From: Gautieria morchelliformis
Lineage: Eukaryota > Basidiomycota > Agaricomycetes > Gomphales > Gomphaceae
Assembly: GCA_015179125.1 (NCBI GenBank)
Contig: WHVA01000140.1
Coordinates: 1 to 64,000 of the forward strand
Length of the DNA stretch: 64,000 bases
Direction of reading: 5' to 3'
Made by a program: the position numbers and the translations under genes
Notes under the pieces: generated by a model
What the model saw: only the letters and a program-made list of their open reading frames with translations
Databases searched by the model: none
What the model was told of the DNA's origin: nothing
Shown here: positions 34,170-44,369 of the stretch, in pieces
Layout: each line of letters starts with the position of its first letter
Numbering within the stretch: the first letter of the stretch is position 1

Positions 34170-34376
34170 CTTATTCGAAACCCCATATATATATTCTGGA
34201 TGTGCGATAAGTTATCACACACCCAGGTCCCAGAATTTCTATATGGAGGGTTTCGACGACGACACGCAAACATCTACAATTGGGCTTATTCGAATCCCTC
34301 CATATACATATTCTGGATGTGCGATAAGTTATAACACATCCAGAATTTCTATATGGAGGGTTTTGACGACGCTGAT
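34170..34376. repeat. Tandem duplicated palindromic repeat
   Basis: Two copies (34183-34246 and 34296-34360) of a palindrome: CCATATA...TATTCTGGATGTG, then CGATAAGTTAT, then CACATCCAGAATTTCTATATGG. Each could fold into a hairpin with a stem of about 25 bp. Flanking GCTTATTCGAA and TTTTGACGACG are also repeated, giving a unit of about 115-120 bp. Confidence 0.85.
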
Positions 34377-34890
34377 CACACTCAAACATCTCCAATTTTA
34401 CGTGTTGCATTGAACAAGCACTGCTGTGGGCTTTCAAAAGGTTTTGATGGAGAATAGGCTATGGGGGAAGATGCGCCTTCGTGAATAGTGAGCCTCACAA
34501 CTCCATTCCCAAACCTACTTCACCGGCAATTTGATTGTATGCTAAAACGCACTACAAAGGGCTTATAACTGCGACCATATGTCTTCTGTACGTAGGCAGC
34601 GACTGACAGTAGAACAATGTTGCCATCTATAGTAGCCTAAACGTCGAGCACAAGGGGAGATGCGACACAAAGACGACTCACCGACGACGAAAACACGTCC
34701 ATAACCGCAACCGCAACGTGTGTCGCATTGGTGTCGAATGGTGGTATATTACTCCTAACATGCTGTACAGGAGCTCGCGAACGGACAGCATGCGGAAATC
34801 CAGCGCAGTGCCCCGGCGATAAACAAATGTCAATTTGCGAACCAAGTTGCAGGTAAAATTACTTAACTTAGTTTGGAATCGTTCTCTGCG
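34377..34890. other. Interval without recognised features
   Basis: About 500 bp lie between the palindromic repeat and the APH remnant. Nothing was recognised. Confidence 0.4.
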
Positions 34891-35703
34891 TCAAGTGCCC
34901 GCTGTTATTCTTCCTTCTCCAACAATCCTAACAATCGTACCACACCGCATTTGCGCCGACCCATAGTCAACCGGTAGCCTGCCGACGAATTCGCATTTCC
35001 CAAACTTCCTGCCCTTGTCCATCTGTGGGATCTTCTGGATCAGAGATGACCTCGAGAACATTTGCAGTGCTTGGGACCCGCCAAAGTCCCAGTCGATGAC
35101 TGCAACTATGGTAGGAGGACTTGTGCGGCTGTGAGGCCAGTTGCGGCTAGGCAATAACAAAAAGAGCAAAAGGTGTCTCGGTTATACCTTATAAGAATGT
35201 TCCGGCCGTGGAAGATTGACCGAAAGTGGATCTGCATCAAAGATCTCGTTTTGATTTTATCCGCTCAAGCACTGCTTCAGGGGTGTCAATAAATGAATGC
35301 CATTCACTCATCTCTACTTTGAACTGGTCTTCCCACGGTTTCAGGGCATGATGTGAAGAATTTGAGATCAAAGTAGTGGGTTTTGCGGTCAAAGCGAGAC
35401 AAAGCCCATTCACGAAGGAAGTCATACCTGGAGAGTTGAAATGAAGCGGGTTCATTATTAAACAGGCTATCAAGAGACGAACGGTCTGGTAATATCGTAC
35501 AATCTGAGCTGGTCGAGTAAAGCCTACGATATAATTTCAGCTTCGATCAAGTGAGCTAGTAGTGGGACAGCTAATCATACCCTGCCACTAGAGGCGTCGA
35601 CATTATCGACAATGCGAGATTGTAGGCGTCGGGGGAATACCACCGATGCTGAACCTCCTGGACCTCATTTTTTCCATGATTTCTGCGACCTATAAGGTCC
35701 TCC

Positions 35704-35730
35704 CTTTTTTTTTTTTTTTTTTTTTTTCCC
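35704..35730. repeat. Poly(T) run inside the APH remnant
   Basis: About 25 T in a row on the plus strand. It might mark the poly(A) of a minus-strand retroposon, but no element is recognised beside it. Confidence 0.7.
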
Positions 35731-35860
35731 GACTTTTGTCTTTTGGGGCCGGGCCCTATATGTAAGACGAGGCATACATGGATGGGTTCAGTGAACAAAG
35801 GGGCTCCTTGTCTCCTAAAGACAGATTCATCCACACTTCATTCAATTGCTCCCCGTCAAT

Positions 35861-37170
35861 AGGGGTTTTCACGAAGGTGAATTCGACGTGAATTCGGTCC
35901 TGAAATCGGTCCCGCACTCCGACGCGAACTCGCAGAGTTCGTGAATTCCGCAACTTTGCGAAAGCAGCCTCGACCCTTCTTTCGCAGCAAACTCGTTCAC
36001 GCACTCGTCCGTGAACTCGATCCCCAACTCGGTCCCCAGCATGCCGCTGATGTCCAATATAGAAATTAAACTACTAAACAATTTTCTTTGCTTCTTTTGT
36101 TTTGTTTTGTTTTCTGCGGTACACGCAAGCTACCTTAAGATAGCTAGCAATAACCCCAGCGTGCCATCAACAAAACACCAACCATCGCGCCATGCTGCAC
36201 AGGTTAGATCCTCCACCCATTGCTTGGCTTCTTCCTTCTCCTCCTCACCTGGCCAACGGATAACATCATCGTGCAGATAGAGAAATGCTACCATAACACG
36301 GCGAGTGCAGTTGACAACGGTACCAGCTGCAACTCCGGCCCACTGTGCGACAGATTCCACTGACGCACTGTTTCCAAAATGTCCAAAACGGAACAGAGCG
36401 ATCGCCAGCTGCGAGCAAACAGGTAACTGAGGGTGGGGACCGGAGGATAAGAAGACAGGGTGTACATCAATACATTTAATGAGTTCGTCGAATGTGTCTG
36501 GCGACACACGAAGATTGCGGCGGAACCGCTTTGGGTCATCCTGTTTGTAGTCTTCAAGAACAAGGTGCAGCTGCGATACCTTATGCACCTTGTTCGGCTC
36601 CAGGACCCGTGTTTTGGTCAGAAAGGCGATGTACTGTCGCACTGTGCGCAGCCTTTGCAAATACCTTGTCTCTTCATCTTCATCAAGATCCATTTGAGAT
36701 GACAGGGATGCCGTGTCTGAGAGAGAAGAGATGCTGGAAATGCTGGAGATGCTGGAGACAGTAGAGATAGTCGACATATCCTCCTCCAAGCCATCCGCAT
36801 CCTCTGAGCCATCCGATTCATCTACAAAAGGCCCAACCGCCTCATCTTCGTCAGCCTGACGACGGATGCGCCGAAGCATCCTAGCGTGCTTGTGGGCAAC
36901 ACGTAGCAGTCGTTTGCGCAGTGGGAGAGTGGGCATGTAATTATGTAGTATTAATTACATATTACAGCTGCAACACTCCATTGTGCCGGTGGTATGCCGC
37001 GCAAGCCGGCTCACTGTTAAATTCACAGATATGGAGGAGGGGTTTCACGAAGGAGCCAAATTCGACGTGAATTCGGCCATGAAATCGTGTTTGAACTCCG
37101 GAGTTCACGTTGGAATTCACACCGATTTCGTGACCGAATTCACGTCGAATTCACCTTCGTGAAACGCCCT
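35861..37170 (-). mobile_element. PIF/Harbinger-type element, truncated, TSD AAT
   Basis: The ends are AGGGGTTTTCACGAAGG (35861) and CCTTCGTGAAACGCCCT (37170), inverted repeats extending through GTGAATTCGACGTGAATTCGG. AAT is duplicated at 35858-35860 and 37171-37173. It holds a transposase fragment on the minus strand and lies in an APH gene. A deleted relative is at 46499-47298. Confidence 0.9.
36130..36936 (-). pseudogene. DDE_Tnp_4-like transposase, 3' truncated
   Basis: The frame starts with ATG at 36936 and encodes about 268 residues: basic N-terminus, an acidic Ser/Ile repeat linker, then DTFDELIKCIDVHPVF, LAIALFRFGHFG, VAQWAGVAAGTV and finally GWCFVDGTLG, where the first catalytic Asp of DDE_Tnp_4 is expected. 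The frame ends soon after, so the second Asp and the Glu are missing and the copy cannot catalyse. The N-terminal part is shared with the remnant at 46728-47093. Confidence 0.78.
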
Positions 37171-37531
37171 AATGTATTCCATGACTATGAATTCCGAACC
37201 GGGAGAATTGTTGAACGCGTAGATCGCTGGTGTCGGGACCGTCGATGGGTACACGCAGAACAGCCGGCGATTTTGAGCCCGCAAATGCTCACAGTCTCTA
37301 TGACGGAGACTTGTTTGGAAGACAAAACATGCTCCCCGCGCGACTGGAGTTGAGTGCAGACTGATCGCGCGTGCCTGGGCGTCACCATTGTCGGCTCTAT
37401 ATTAATTTTGATCGATCGATTATGCACACGTGCGGTATTTTATCATTTACTGTCAGAATCCCATACTTTCTGCAGTTGCCACCGCAACGCCGACATCTAT
37501 AAACTTGCACTTAATTCTTGCAAGTAGAAGT

Positions 37532-39135
37532 ATGAAGCAAATACGCAGCATTATCGGCTGGATCGCTCCCCAGTCCAAATTATCGCAACAGTTCCCACCC
37601 GACTCTACATTCGACCCTGGACGAGACATCCCAGACCTAACGGGAAAGGTGCGCCTCAATTTACAGTCACAATACATGGGGATTAAGGACGAATCTGTGT
37701 GGTTACATGACTAGGTTGCGCTTGTTACCGGCGGAAACGCAGGCATCGGCTACCACACTGTGAAGCACCTCCTTCTCAAAAACGCCAAGGTCTACCTAGC
37801 TGGACGCTCCCCGGAGCGCTGTGCAGATGCGGTGAAACAGCTGAAAGATGACACCGGAAGGGAGCCAGCGGTGCTGAATCTCGACTTGGCGGATTTGCCA
37901 AGCGTGAGGTGGGCTGCGGAGGAGTTTCTGGCCAAGGAGGAAAGGCTGGATATTCTTTATAACAATGCGTGGGTTTAAGCTGGTTAATATGGGTGCTGTT
38001 TTGACTATATCATTATGCTAGGGGCGTTATGGCTCCACCTCTGGACCGTTTGACAGAACAGGGTTATGATCTACGTACGTGCGCTATCTCGGGAATGCTT
38101 CTATGTTCTCTAATACTAACGGTACCAATTGTGCCAGAGTTCGGTACGCTTGCAAGGCTCCCATGTTTCCTTCCCCATGATAGCTAATTTGGCTTCATCT
38201 TCGTCCAGGAACCAACGTTCTTGGACACTACTTCCTCACCGTATGAGTCGTCTCAGATTGGCCATTCTCCTATCTCCATTTAAAACTTGTTGATGGCTCC
38301 AGACCCTTCTCCTCCCCGCCCTTGTTCGCTCCACAGCACACCACAACACGAAATCCCGTATCCTTCACGTCTCGTCCATCGGCCACGATCTGGCACCACG
38401 GCCTACTGGCCTCGACTGGAGGACCGTGAAAGGTGGGCCGGAACGCGACAGGGCGATCAGAGAATATGGCCCTGTGGCGACGTGGAGGCTGTATGGTGCC
38501 AGTAAGATGGTGCGTGGGTTCACACTTTCCGCCTTCTGGGAGCTCTTCTTCAAAGGTAGACCCGTGGTGCCGATGAATAAACGGCACGCGCTTCACAGGG
38601 CAATATTCTCCTCTCACATATCTTCACGCGGTACCACGGCGACCACGTCGTTTCTTGTCCTCTTCACCCCGGCGGACTGATGACTGACCTCTACCAGTTC
38701 GTGGTGTCTCAACGAGACCTATCCTAGTGCGGCACAAACGGTGTGACCTGACATACTATTGATAATAGATACGCGCCCGGTTGGCTACAATGGATACTGG
38801 GCTACATTCTGTACCCGGTTCCGTACGTATTTTGTGCCTTTCCAGAATTTTCCCTTAACCAATTGTTATATGTTCTTGATTCTATGCACTTATTTTCTGA
38901 TTGGTAGCTATGGGGCACTCACTCAGTTATGGGCGGGGACGACGCCCGAAGCGGAGGGTATCAGCGGAAAAGTGAGCTTTCACTCACTCTACTCAGTTAA
39001 TGGTAAATGTCAGTCTTAATGCGACAGTACCTCATCCCATGGGCCCGTGTCGGGAAAGCGAATCCGCCGGCGTACAACGAAGAGACGCAGGATAAGCTCA
39101 AGGAGTGGTTGGAGGCGGAGCTGAAGGGGTATTGA
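37532..39135 (+). CDS. Short-chain dehydrogenase/reductase, copy 1
   Basis: The gene starts MKQIRSIIGWIAPQ at 37532 and ends in ELKGY at 39135, about 310 residues. Exon 1 (37532-37648) joins exon 2 (37715-37968) to give KVALVTGGNAGIGYHTV, the TGxxxGIG cofactor motif. NNAG comes across the next splice (38022). The Ser of LHVSSIGHD and the YGASK active site follow, and later LQWILGYILYPVPYG. Around nine short introns are inferred, with positions shared by all three paralogues. The family resembles fungal retinol/WW-oxidoreductase-like SDRs using NAD(P); the substrate is unknown. It is divergent from the disrupted APH gene. Confidence 0.85.
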
Positions 39136-39316
39136 ATATCTGCTAGTGACCGGGGTAGAGTAACATGCCTACGGACGCGAGCCAACATAGACTCGCGACC
39201 GTTTCCAGCTGAGAATGAGCAGATCGATGGCACACCACTTAATTCACCCGGCAATGTATGTTCCGGATAAAACCATTATGCCCACCGACCAAACGACAAG
39301 GTAACGGATGCGATAT

Positions 39317-39492
39317 GCAAACTATCACGAGAAGGCATACAAGGCATACACATATTATCAGCGAATATCCTCCACATCTGGTAAAAAAGGCGTACCCATA
39401 TTATCAGCGAAGATCCTCCACTTCTGGTAATGATTACCAGCACTGGACGATCTTCGCTGATAATATGGGTACGCCTTTTCGTGATAGTTTGC
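39317..39492. mobile_element. 176-bp foldback element (left copy)
   Basis: Terminal inverted repeats GCAAACTATCACG...CGTGATAGTTTGC enclose nearly palindromic DNA. AAGGCGTACCCATATTATCA and its complement face each other around CTGGTAATGATTACCAG. The same element of equal length is at 44013-44188. Confidence 0.85.
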
Positions 39493-40044
39493 AGATTCTG
39501 GTGGACCTACCACATCTTAGCGAACAAGGACTTCCATATCGAGAGCCAAATTCGACCCAGTGGAGCGGGTCTGTGGTGCACCGAAATGAATGCAAGGAAA
39601 CCAAACTTGCAATATGTCCTAGACCTGATTAATAATCATTTAAGTCTCAAGGCAATCGAAGGGGACTTACGCGCTGTAGACCAAGTAACAAGAAGGCGAG
39701 GAGAGGGTCTTGGCCAAGGGCATAGTCAATGGTGTGCGAAAGACATCGGAAAGCTTGTGAGACGCTCACAAAGCGACTCGCCAATACTAGTTGTATCTCC
39801 CATGATCAAAGTCGCATTCGAGTTTGGGTTCCTATCAAACAGGGCAATATCCGTCATGACTGATGCTTACAAAAATATCACCGTGCAGTCAGTCTTATCC
39901 TTGAGATATCCGAAGAGAACCGTACGCGGCAAAGAGGAGTCGAAACAAACAGAAAACAAAGAGGCGCATCAGCAGAGAGATCGTCATGATGCTACCCAAA
40001 AACAAGCTCCCGGGTACCTACACAGGGCTATGCCCATAAAATAA
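39430..40044 (+). other. Open frame in the left arm, no recognised function
   Basis: This 204-codon frame starts inside the foldback element and reads MNARKPNLQYVLDLINNHLS and later KAIEGDLRAVDQVTRRRGEG (key parts only). The counterpart in the right arm (44075-43668) has a stop after about 135 codons. I do not recognise a domain. The start within a mobile element and the loss in the paralogue suggest a relic or chance frame. Confidence 0.3.
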
Positions 40045-40099
40045 GGCGTGATTAGAAGCTTTGGTCGTACTTCAATCGACCTCAATTTTCAATAAATGC

Positions 40100-40690
40100 T
40101 GTAAGAGATCACTGTGAAGGTCTGTAGCTTCGTTATCCATGCGTTTACACAACTGAATGCAGCTCTCATTTCAAACCATAACTGGATAAGACATTAGCGG
40201 GACACTTTTACATCTACAGATGAAGCGTACGTGGATGAAAGGGTAGCCGTCAGGGCGCTGTAAGTCAAGATTACCATCAGGAGGCTGACACCGCTGTGCA
40301 CAGAATGGCGTTATTGATCATCTTGATACTCACATCAACCTCATAGAATTGGCCGGAGTATTGAGGACCTTGTCCACACCCAACGTTTCCTCGGTTTGCG
40401 TGAAAACCATGTATACCACATCCCTTTTTCCCAGTCGTATCAGTAGTTGTAGATGATTGCTTGAACTTAGCACGTACGTGAAGCTAGATCTTGAATGATG
40501 TATACAGGAGGTACGTCCACACGAAATTGAAGAAAACAGGATGGCGGTGGATGTTCTCAGAAATAACGACGGCGAATAGCAAGGCAGACAGAGACACAAA
40601 GCCCAGGAGTCGCAGCAAACATAACGGCGTTATTAATTGTTTGCAGCAGCATGGTCTCGACGCCGGATGTTCATCGATCATCTTGACTTT
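40100..40690 (-). pseudogene. Remnant of a fungal membrane-protein gene (left arm)
   Basis: The minus-strand frames include VVISENIHRHPVFFNFVWTY followed by LLYTSFKI, resembling the start of a multi-span membrane protein family common in mushrooms (HPv..nf..tw.). Another piece reads LGKRDVVYMVFTQTEETLGV. The pieces are in different frames with no complete exon set. The match is weak and by eye. The right-arm copy is at 42580-42932. Confidence 0.35.
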
Positions 40691-40785
40691 CTAGCATTGT
40701 CGTTTACGTAAATACGCATGCGGAATTCAGTAATAGAGCGATGATAGATCGCTTTAAGCTGCGCGCGACAAAGAGATAGGTGTGC

Positions 40786-42486
40786 ATGTTGGAGAGGCAA
40801 GCACGTGACTGCCCGCGCGTGATGTTTGTTCTCTACTAGAGGCCGGCGTTGCCGGCGCGGCCCTTGTCGAAGAACTTTTAAACATTATAATATAACTTGG
40901 GTTGGGTAAATGAGTAAGATTTAGAAAATTATAGGTCGGTGTCTAGTTTTACAGTCTCACGCCGAGTTCTTGAATAGGGATCACCTTCCATCGAAACCTC
41001 GTCGTCAAATTCTACGATTAAAACTATGTCAACTAAATTCAACGATCAATATAGTTCAACACCAACCGGTTCTTCCGTATCCTTCCTCGTCAATATCGGT
41101 CATGTTTCCACCTTGTTCCTCTGCTAGCATGTGCAACGACGGGTCAGATTTAATGTTGTCCATTATAGCATCTGGAATCCCCCCTGTCGGCAATTCTTCA
41201 ACCGCGCCCATATCAACCTCAACAATTCGGTACAATGGATTATGAAGTTTCAGCCATAACAGCGCGTCCAGCACTCGTTTCCGACGAACTTGTAACAGTC
41301 CCCTCAACGTTATTTCTTTCACGTTTTTTGGTCCAAGCAAGGTGACGGAAATTACAGCCGCCAATATAGAAGGCCGAGTAGGGAGTAGCAATCCTTATGC
41401 CATGCTCGCCACTTGAGAAGGATCCAAACGGTACGTGAACACATTACCTCTTAGCCCACTGTTTATTTGTCGTTCATCCCAAGAGGAAACCCCTCTTCTT
41501 TTTGGGGTAAAGCTTGACGATGTACGAAGCGCGATAAAACCGAGAGATTAAAATCTGCTCTGGAAGCGTCAAGGACGACAATTCAAACGGTACGCTTCCT
41601 ATCCACAAATTGTTCGCCAAGGATAAACGTGGACGTAGACCTTGAACCGAATTGTCACAACACTCGAAACATATACGCCCATACGTGGATCGTCTGTCAT
41701 TAGACAACGCGGGAGTGTGTAACAGCATATCGTGTGTTAAACGGTGATGCGCATTAGGTTTGGTTGACTTTAGCATTTCGCGATGAGGCAGATCCTCCAC
41801 CGTGCTGTAACGAGTTTTGATTTTTTCCATTCGACGCGCACAGACATAACAAACTGCCTGCTGCACATACTTGTTCGACGTCCTATCTATAAAGTTGCCC
41901 AAACACTCCAATTGCATTCGAAGATCAATGGGTTCCAGAAACCTGGAATTATCGTCAACGAAATTCCAAAGGTGTTGCCGTTTCGATTCATAAAAGGTTT
42001 CATCTTCCTCCTCTTCCTTTTCTTTGAAGCTTCACGATCCAATTGCATTTTCATCGAGAGTTCGATATCCAAGGCCTTTTTCCTCCTTCCCGCAGCCAAC
42101 ACCCGGGGTTGGAGTTCTGTTGGCAAGAACGATACGAACCTCATCACTTCAACCCGCAACGCCACAACTCTCGTTACCCAATTAACTTCGGGTAACATCT
42201 CAACGATTTCCACCATAGTCAACAGGGAAAGTTCTTCCGCATTTTCATCAAAAAACGAACACGGGCCACCTGAACGAACTCGCCAACATCAACATGATAC
42301 CAGATTCAAATCAACAAAACTGTTTACCTCGAGACTGCATTCTTGTTAAGACGGCGCGAGGAGAGAATTTGTTAGGACAGGTGAGGAATACAATCGGATA
42401 AACGTAAAATCTTAGGAGACCGACCCCTTTAGATTAAACGCCAACGGCCGTCTTACATTTCTCTGCAGTATTCAGCTTGATTGAGC
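40786..42486. other. Spacer between the inverted arms
   Basis: About 1.7 kb of single-copy DNA separates the arms. It holds a decayed DUF6570-type gene on the minus strand and no Helitron Rep or helicase sequence. Confidence 0.7.
41056..42352 (-). pseudogene. Orphan DUF6570-type gene fragment
   Basis: Three minus-strand pieces are visible. One at 42222-41887 has a basic KKRKRRKMK run. One at 41917-41474 has CYVCARRM, CFECCDN and LSLANNLWIGSVPFELSSLT. One at 41391-41056 has RPSILAAVISVTLLG and DALLWLKLHNPLY. The same blocks occur in the Helitron at 7110-5547, including the ALLWLK motif. The central GNVTTY part is missing between the second and third pieces, where a stop and a junction lie. 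No Rep or helicase is nearby, so this piece is detached from its Helitron, either as a captured fragment or after deletion. Confidence 0.65.
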
Positions 42487-42579
42487 ACCTATCTCTTTGT
42501 CGCGCGCAGCTTATAGTGATCTATCATCGCTCTATTACTGAATCCCGCATGCGTATTTAAACGACAATACTAAGTCAAG

Positions 42580-42932
42580 GTGATCGATGAACCTCCGGCG
42601 TCGAGACTATGCTGCCTCAAACCATTATTAATAACGCCGTTATGTCTGTGCTGCGACTCCTGGGCTTTGTATCTCTGTCTGCCTAGCTTGCCATTCACCG
42701 TCGTTCTTTCTGAGAACATTCACTGCCATCCTGTTTTCTTCAATTTCGTGTGGACGTACCTCCTGTATACGCTATTCATGACCTTCACGTGCGTTTTTCA
42801 AGCAATCATCTACAACTACTGATACGACTGGGGAAAAGGGATGTGGTATACATGGTTTTTACGCAAACCGAGGAAACGTTGGGTGTGGACAAGGTCCTCA
42901 ATACTCTGGCCAGTTCTATGAGGTTGATGTGA
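42580..42932 (+). pseudogene. Remnant of a fungal membrane-protein gene (right arm)
   Basis: This is the counterpart of the left-arm remnant, with ENIHCHPVFFNFVWTYLLYT and, in another frame, LGKRDVVYMVFTQTEETLGV. The rest of the gene is not recognisable. Confidence in the family is low. Confidence 0.35.
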
Positions 42933-44012
42933 GCATCAAGATAATCAAAAACGCCATTCTGTGCACAGCGGCGTCAGCCTCCTGATGGTAATCTTGACTT
43001 ACAGCGCCCTGACGGCTACCCTTTCATCCACGTACGCTTCATCTGTAGATGTAAAAGTGTCCCGCTAATGTCTTATCCAGCTGTGGTTTGAAATGAGAGC
43101 TGCATTCAGTTGTGTAAACGCATGGATAACGAAGCTACAGACCTTCACAGTGAGCTCTTACACCATTTATTGAAAATTGAGGTCGATCGAAGTACGACAA
43201 AAGCTTCTAATCACGCCTTATTTATGGGAATAGTCCCCTGTATAGGTACCCGGGAGCTTGCTTTTGGGCACCCTCGCTTACTGTCCCATTTGTGTCAGTG
43301 CCAGCTTTTTTACATCAGCCAAACACAGCCATTTTCTGCTGAATGTCATGAACTACTTGGAGCTTTCGCTGGTCATTCTGACGTGCCTTTGGGATAGTCA
43401 GCTGCTAGCTCCTATCAGTTTTGGTGTTAGAATGTCAATAATGTTTCTTCAGTTCTGTTGATGGTCACGTTTTGTAGCTATTGTCGTATTTCTCGACGAG
43501 TCAGTATGGTTAGCATCATGACGATCCCTCTGCTGATGCGCCTCTTTGTTTTCTGTTTGTTTCGACTCCTCTTTGCCGCGTACGGTTCTCTTCGGATATC
43601 TCAAGGATAAGACTGACTGCACGGTGATATTTTTCTAAGCATCATTCATGACGGATATTACCCTGTTTTATAGGAACTCAAACTCGAATGCGACTTTGAT
43701 CATGGGAGATACAACTAGTATTGGCGAGTCGCTTTGTGAGCGTCTCACAAGCTTTCCGATGTCTTTCGCACACCATTGACTATGCCCTTGGCCAAGACCC
43801 TCTCCTCGCCTTCTTGTTACTTGGTCTACAGCGCGTAAGTCCCCTTCGATTGCCTTTAGGCTTAAATGATTATTAATCAGGTCTAGGGCATATTGCAAGT
43901 TTGGTTTCCTTGCATTCATTTCAGTGCACCGCAGACCCGCTCCACTGGGTCGAATTTGGCTCTCGATATGGAAGTCCTTGTTCGCTAAGATGTGGTAGGT
44001 CCACCGGAATCT

Positions 44013-44188
44013 GCAAACTATCACGAAAAGGCGTACCCATATTATCAGCGAAGATCGTCCAGTGCTGGTAATCATTACCAGAAGTGGAGGATCTTCGCTG
44101 ATAATATGGGTACGCCTTTTTTACCAGATGTGGAGGATATTCGCTGATAATATGTGTATGCCTTGTATGCCTTTTCGTGATAGTTTGC
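44013..44188. mobile_element. 176-bp foldback element (right copy)
   Basis: Same termini and internal palindrome as 39317-39492. It is in the corresponding position of the right arm, so it was present before the duplication. Confidence 0.85.
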
Positions 44189-44369
44189 ATATCGCATCCG
44201 TTACCTTGTCGTTTGGTCGGTGGGCATAATGGTTTTATCCGGAACATACATTGCCGGGTGAATTAAGTGGTGTGCCATCGATTTGCCCATTCTCAGCTGG
44301 AAACGGTCGCGAGTCTATGTTGGCTCACGTCGGTAGGCATGTTACGCTACCCGGGTCACCAGCAGATAT

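Larger units (their letters stand above)
34891..37300 (-). pseudogene. APH-type kinase gene, disrupted by a PIF/Harbinger element
   Basis: The minus-strand sense reads VPTPAIYAFNNSPGSEFIVM and then EYI at about 37240-37174. It is cut by the 35861-37170 element and resumes IDGEQLNEVWMNLSLGDKE at 35860-35800. Further down, a frame at 35473-35237 has FNSPGMTSFVNGL and one at 35169-34891 has VAVIDWDFGG, the metal-binding Asp region of aminoglycoside-phosphotransferase-like kinases. The HxDxxxxN catalytic loop is not seen. The paralogue at 47774-48052 shows the uncut FIVMEYIDGGQL. Members of this fold phosphorylate small molecules; the substrate is unknown. It lies head-to-head with SDR copy 1. 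Confidence 0.7.
37240..40785. repeat. Left arm of large inverted duplication
   Basis: This arm matches 42487-46265 in reverse. It includes SDR copy 1, a 176-bp foldback element and remnants of two other ORFs. Inner ends: CAAAGAGATAGGTG at 40772-40785 and its complement at 42487. In the 72-residue second SDR exon the two arms differ at four residues. The right arm has an extra block of about 245 bp near 43269-43510. Homology continues outward as APH sequence, interrupted by unrelated insertions. Confidence 0.88.

Noticed and set aside
35704..35730. Poly(T) as the tail of a SINE on the minus strand
   Set aside because: No tRNA-like head, no defined element and no target duplication were found beside it.
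39316..39494. CRISPR-like or tandem array at the foldback element
   Set aside because: The repeats are inverted around one centre, not direct repeats with spacers, and occur at equal length in both arms as a palindromic element.
41783..42349. Plus-strand 188-codon ORF in the spacer
   Set aside because: It is antisense to the DUF6570-type fragment, whose conserved motifs lie on the minus strand.
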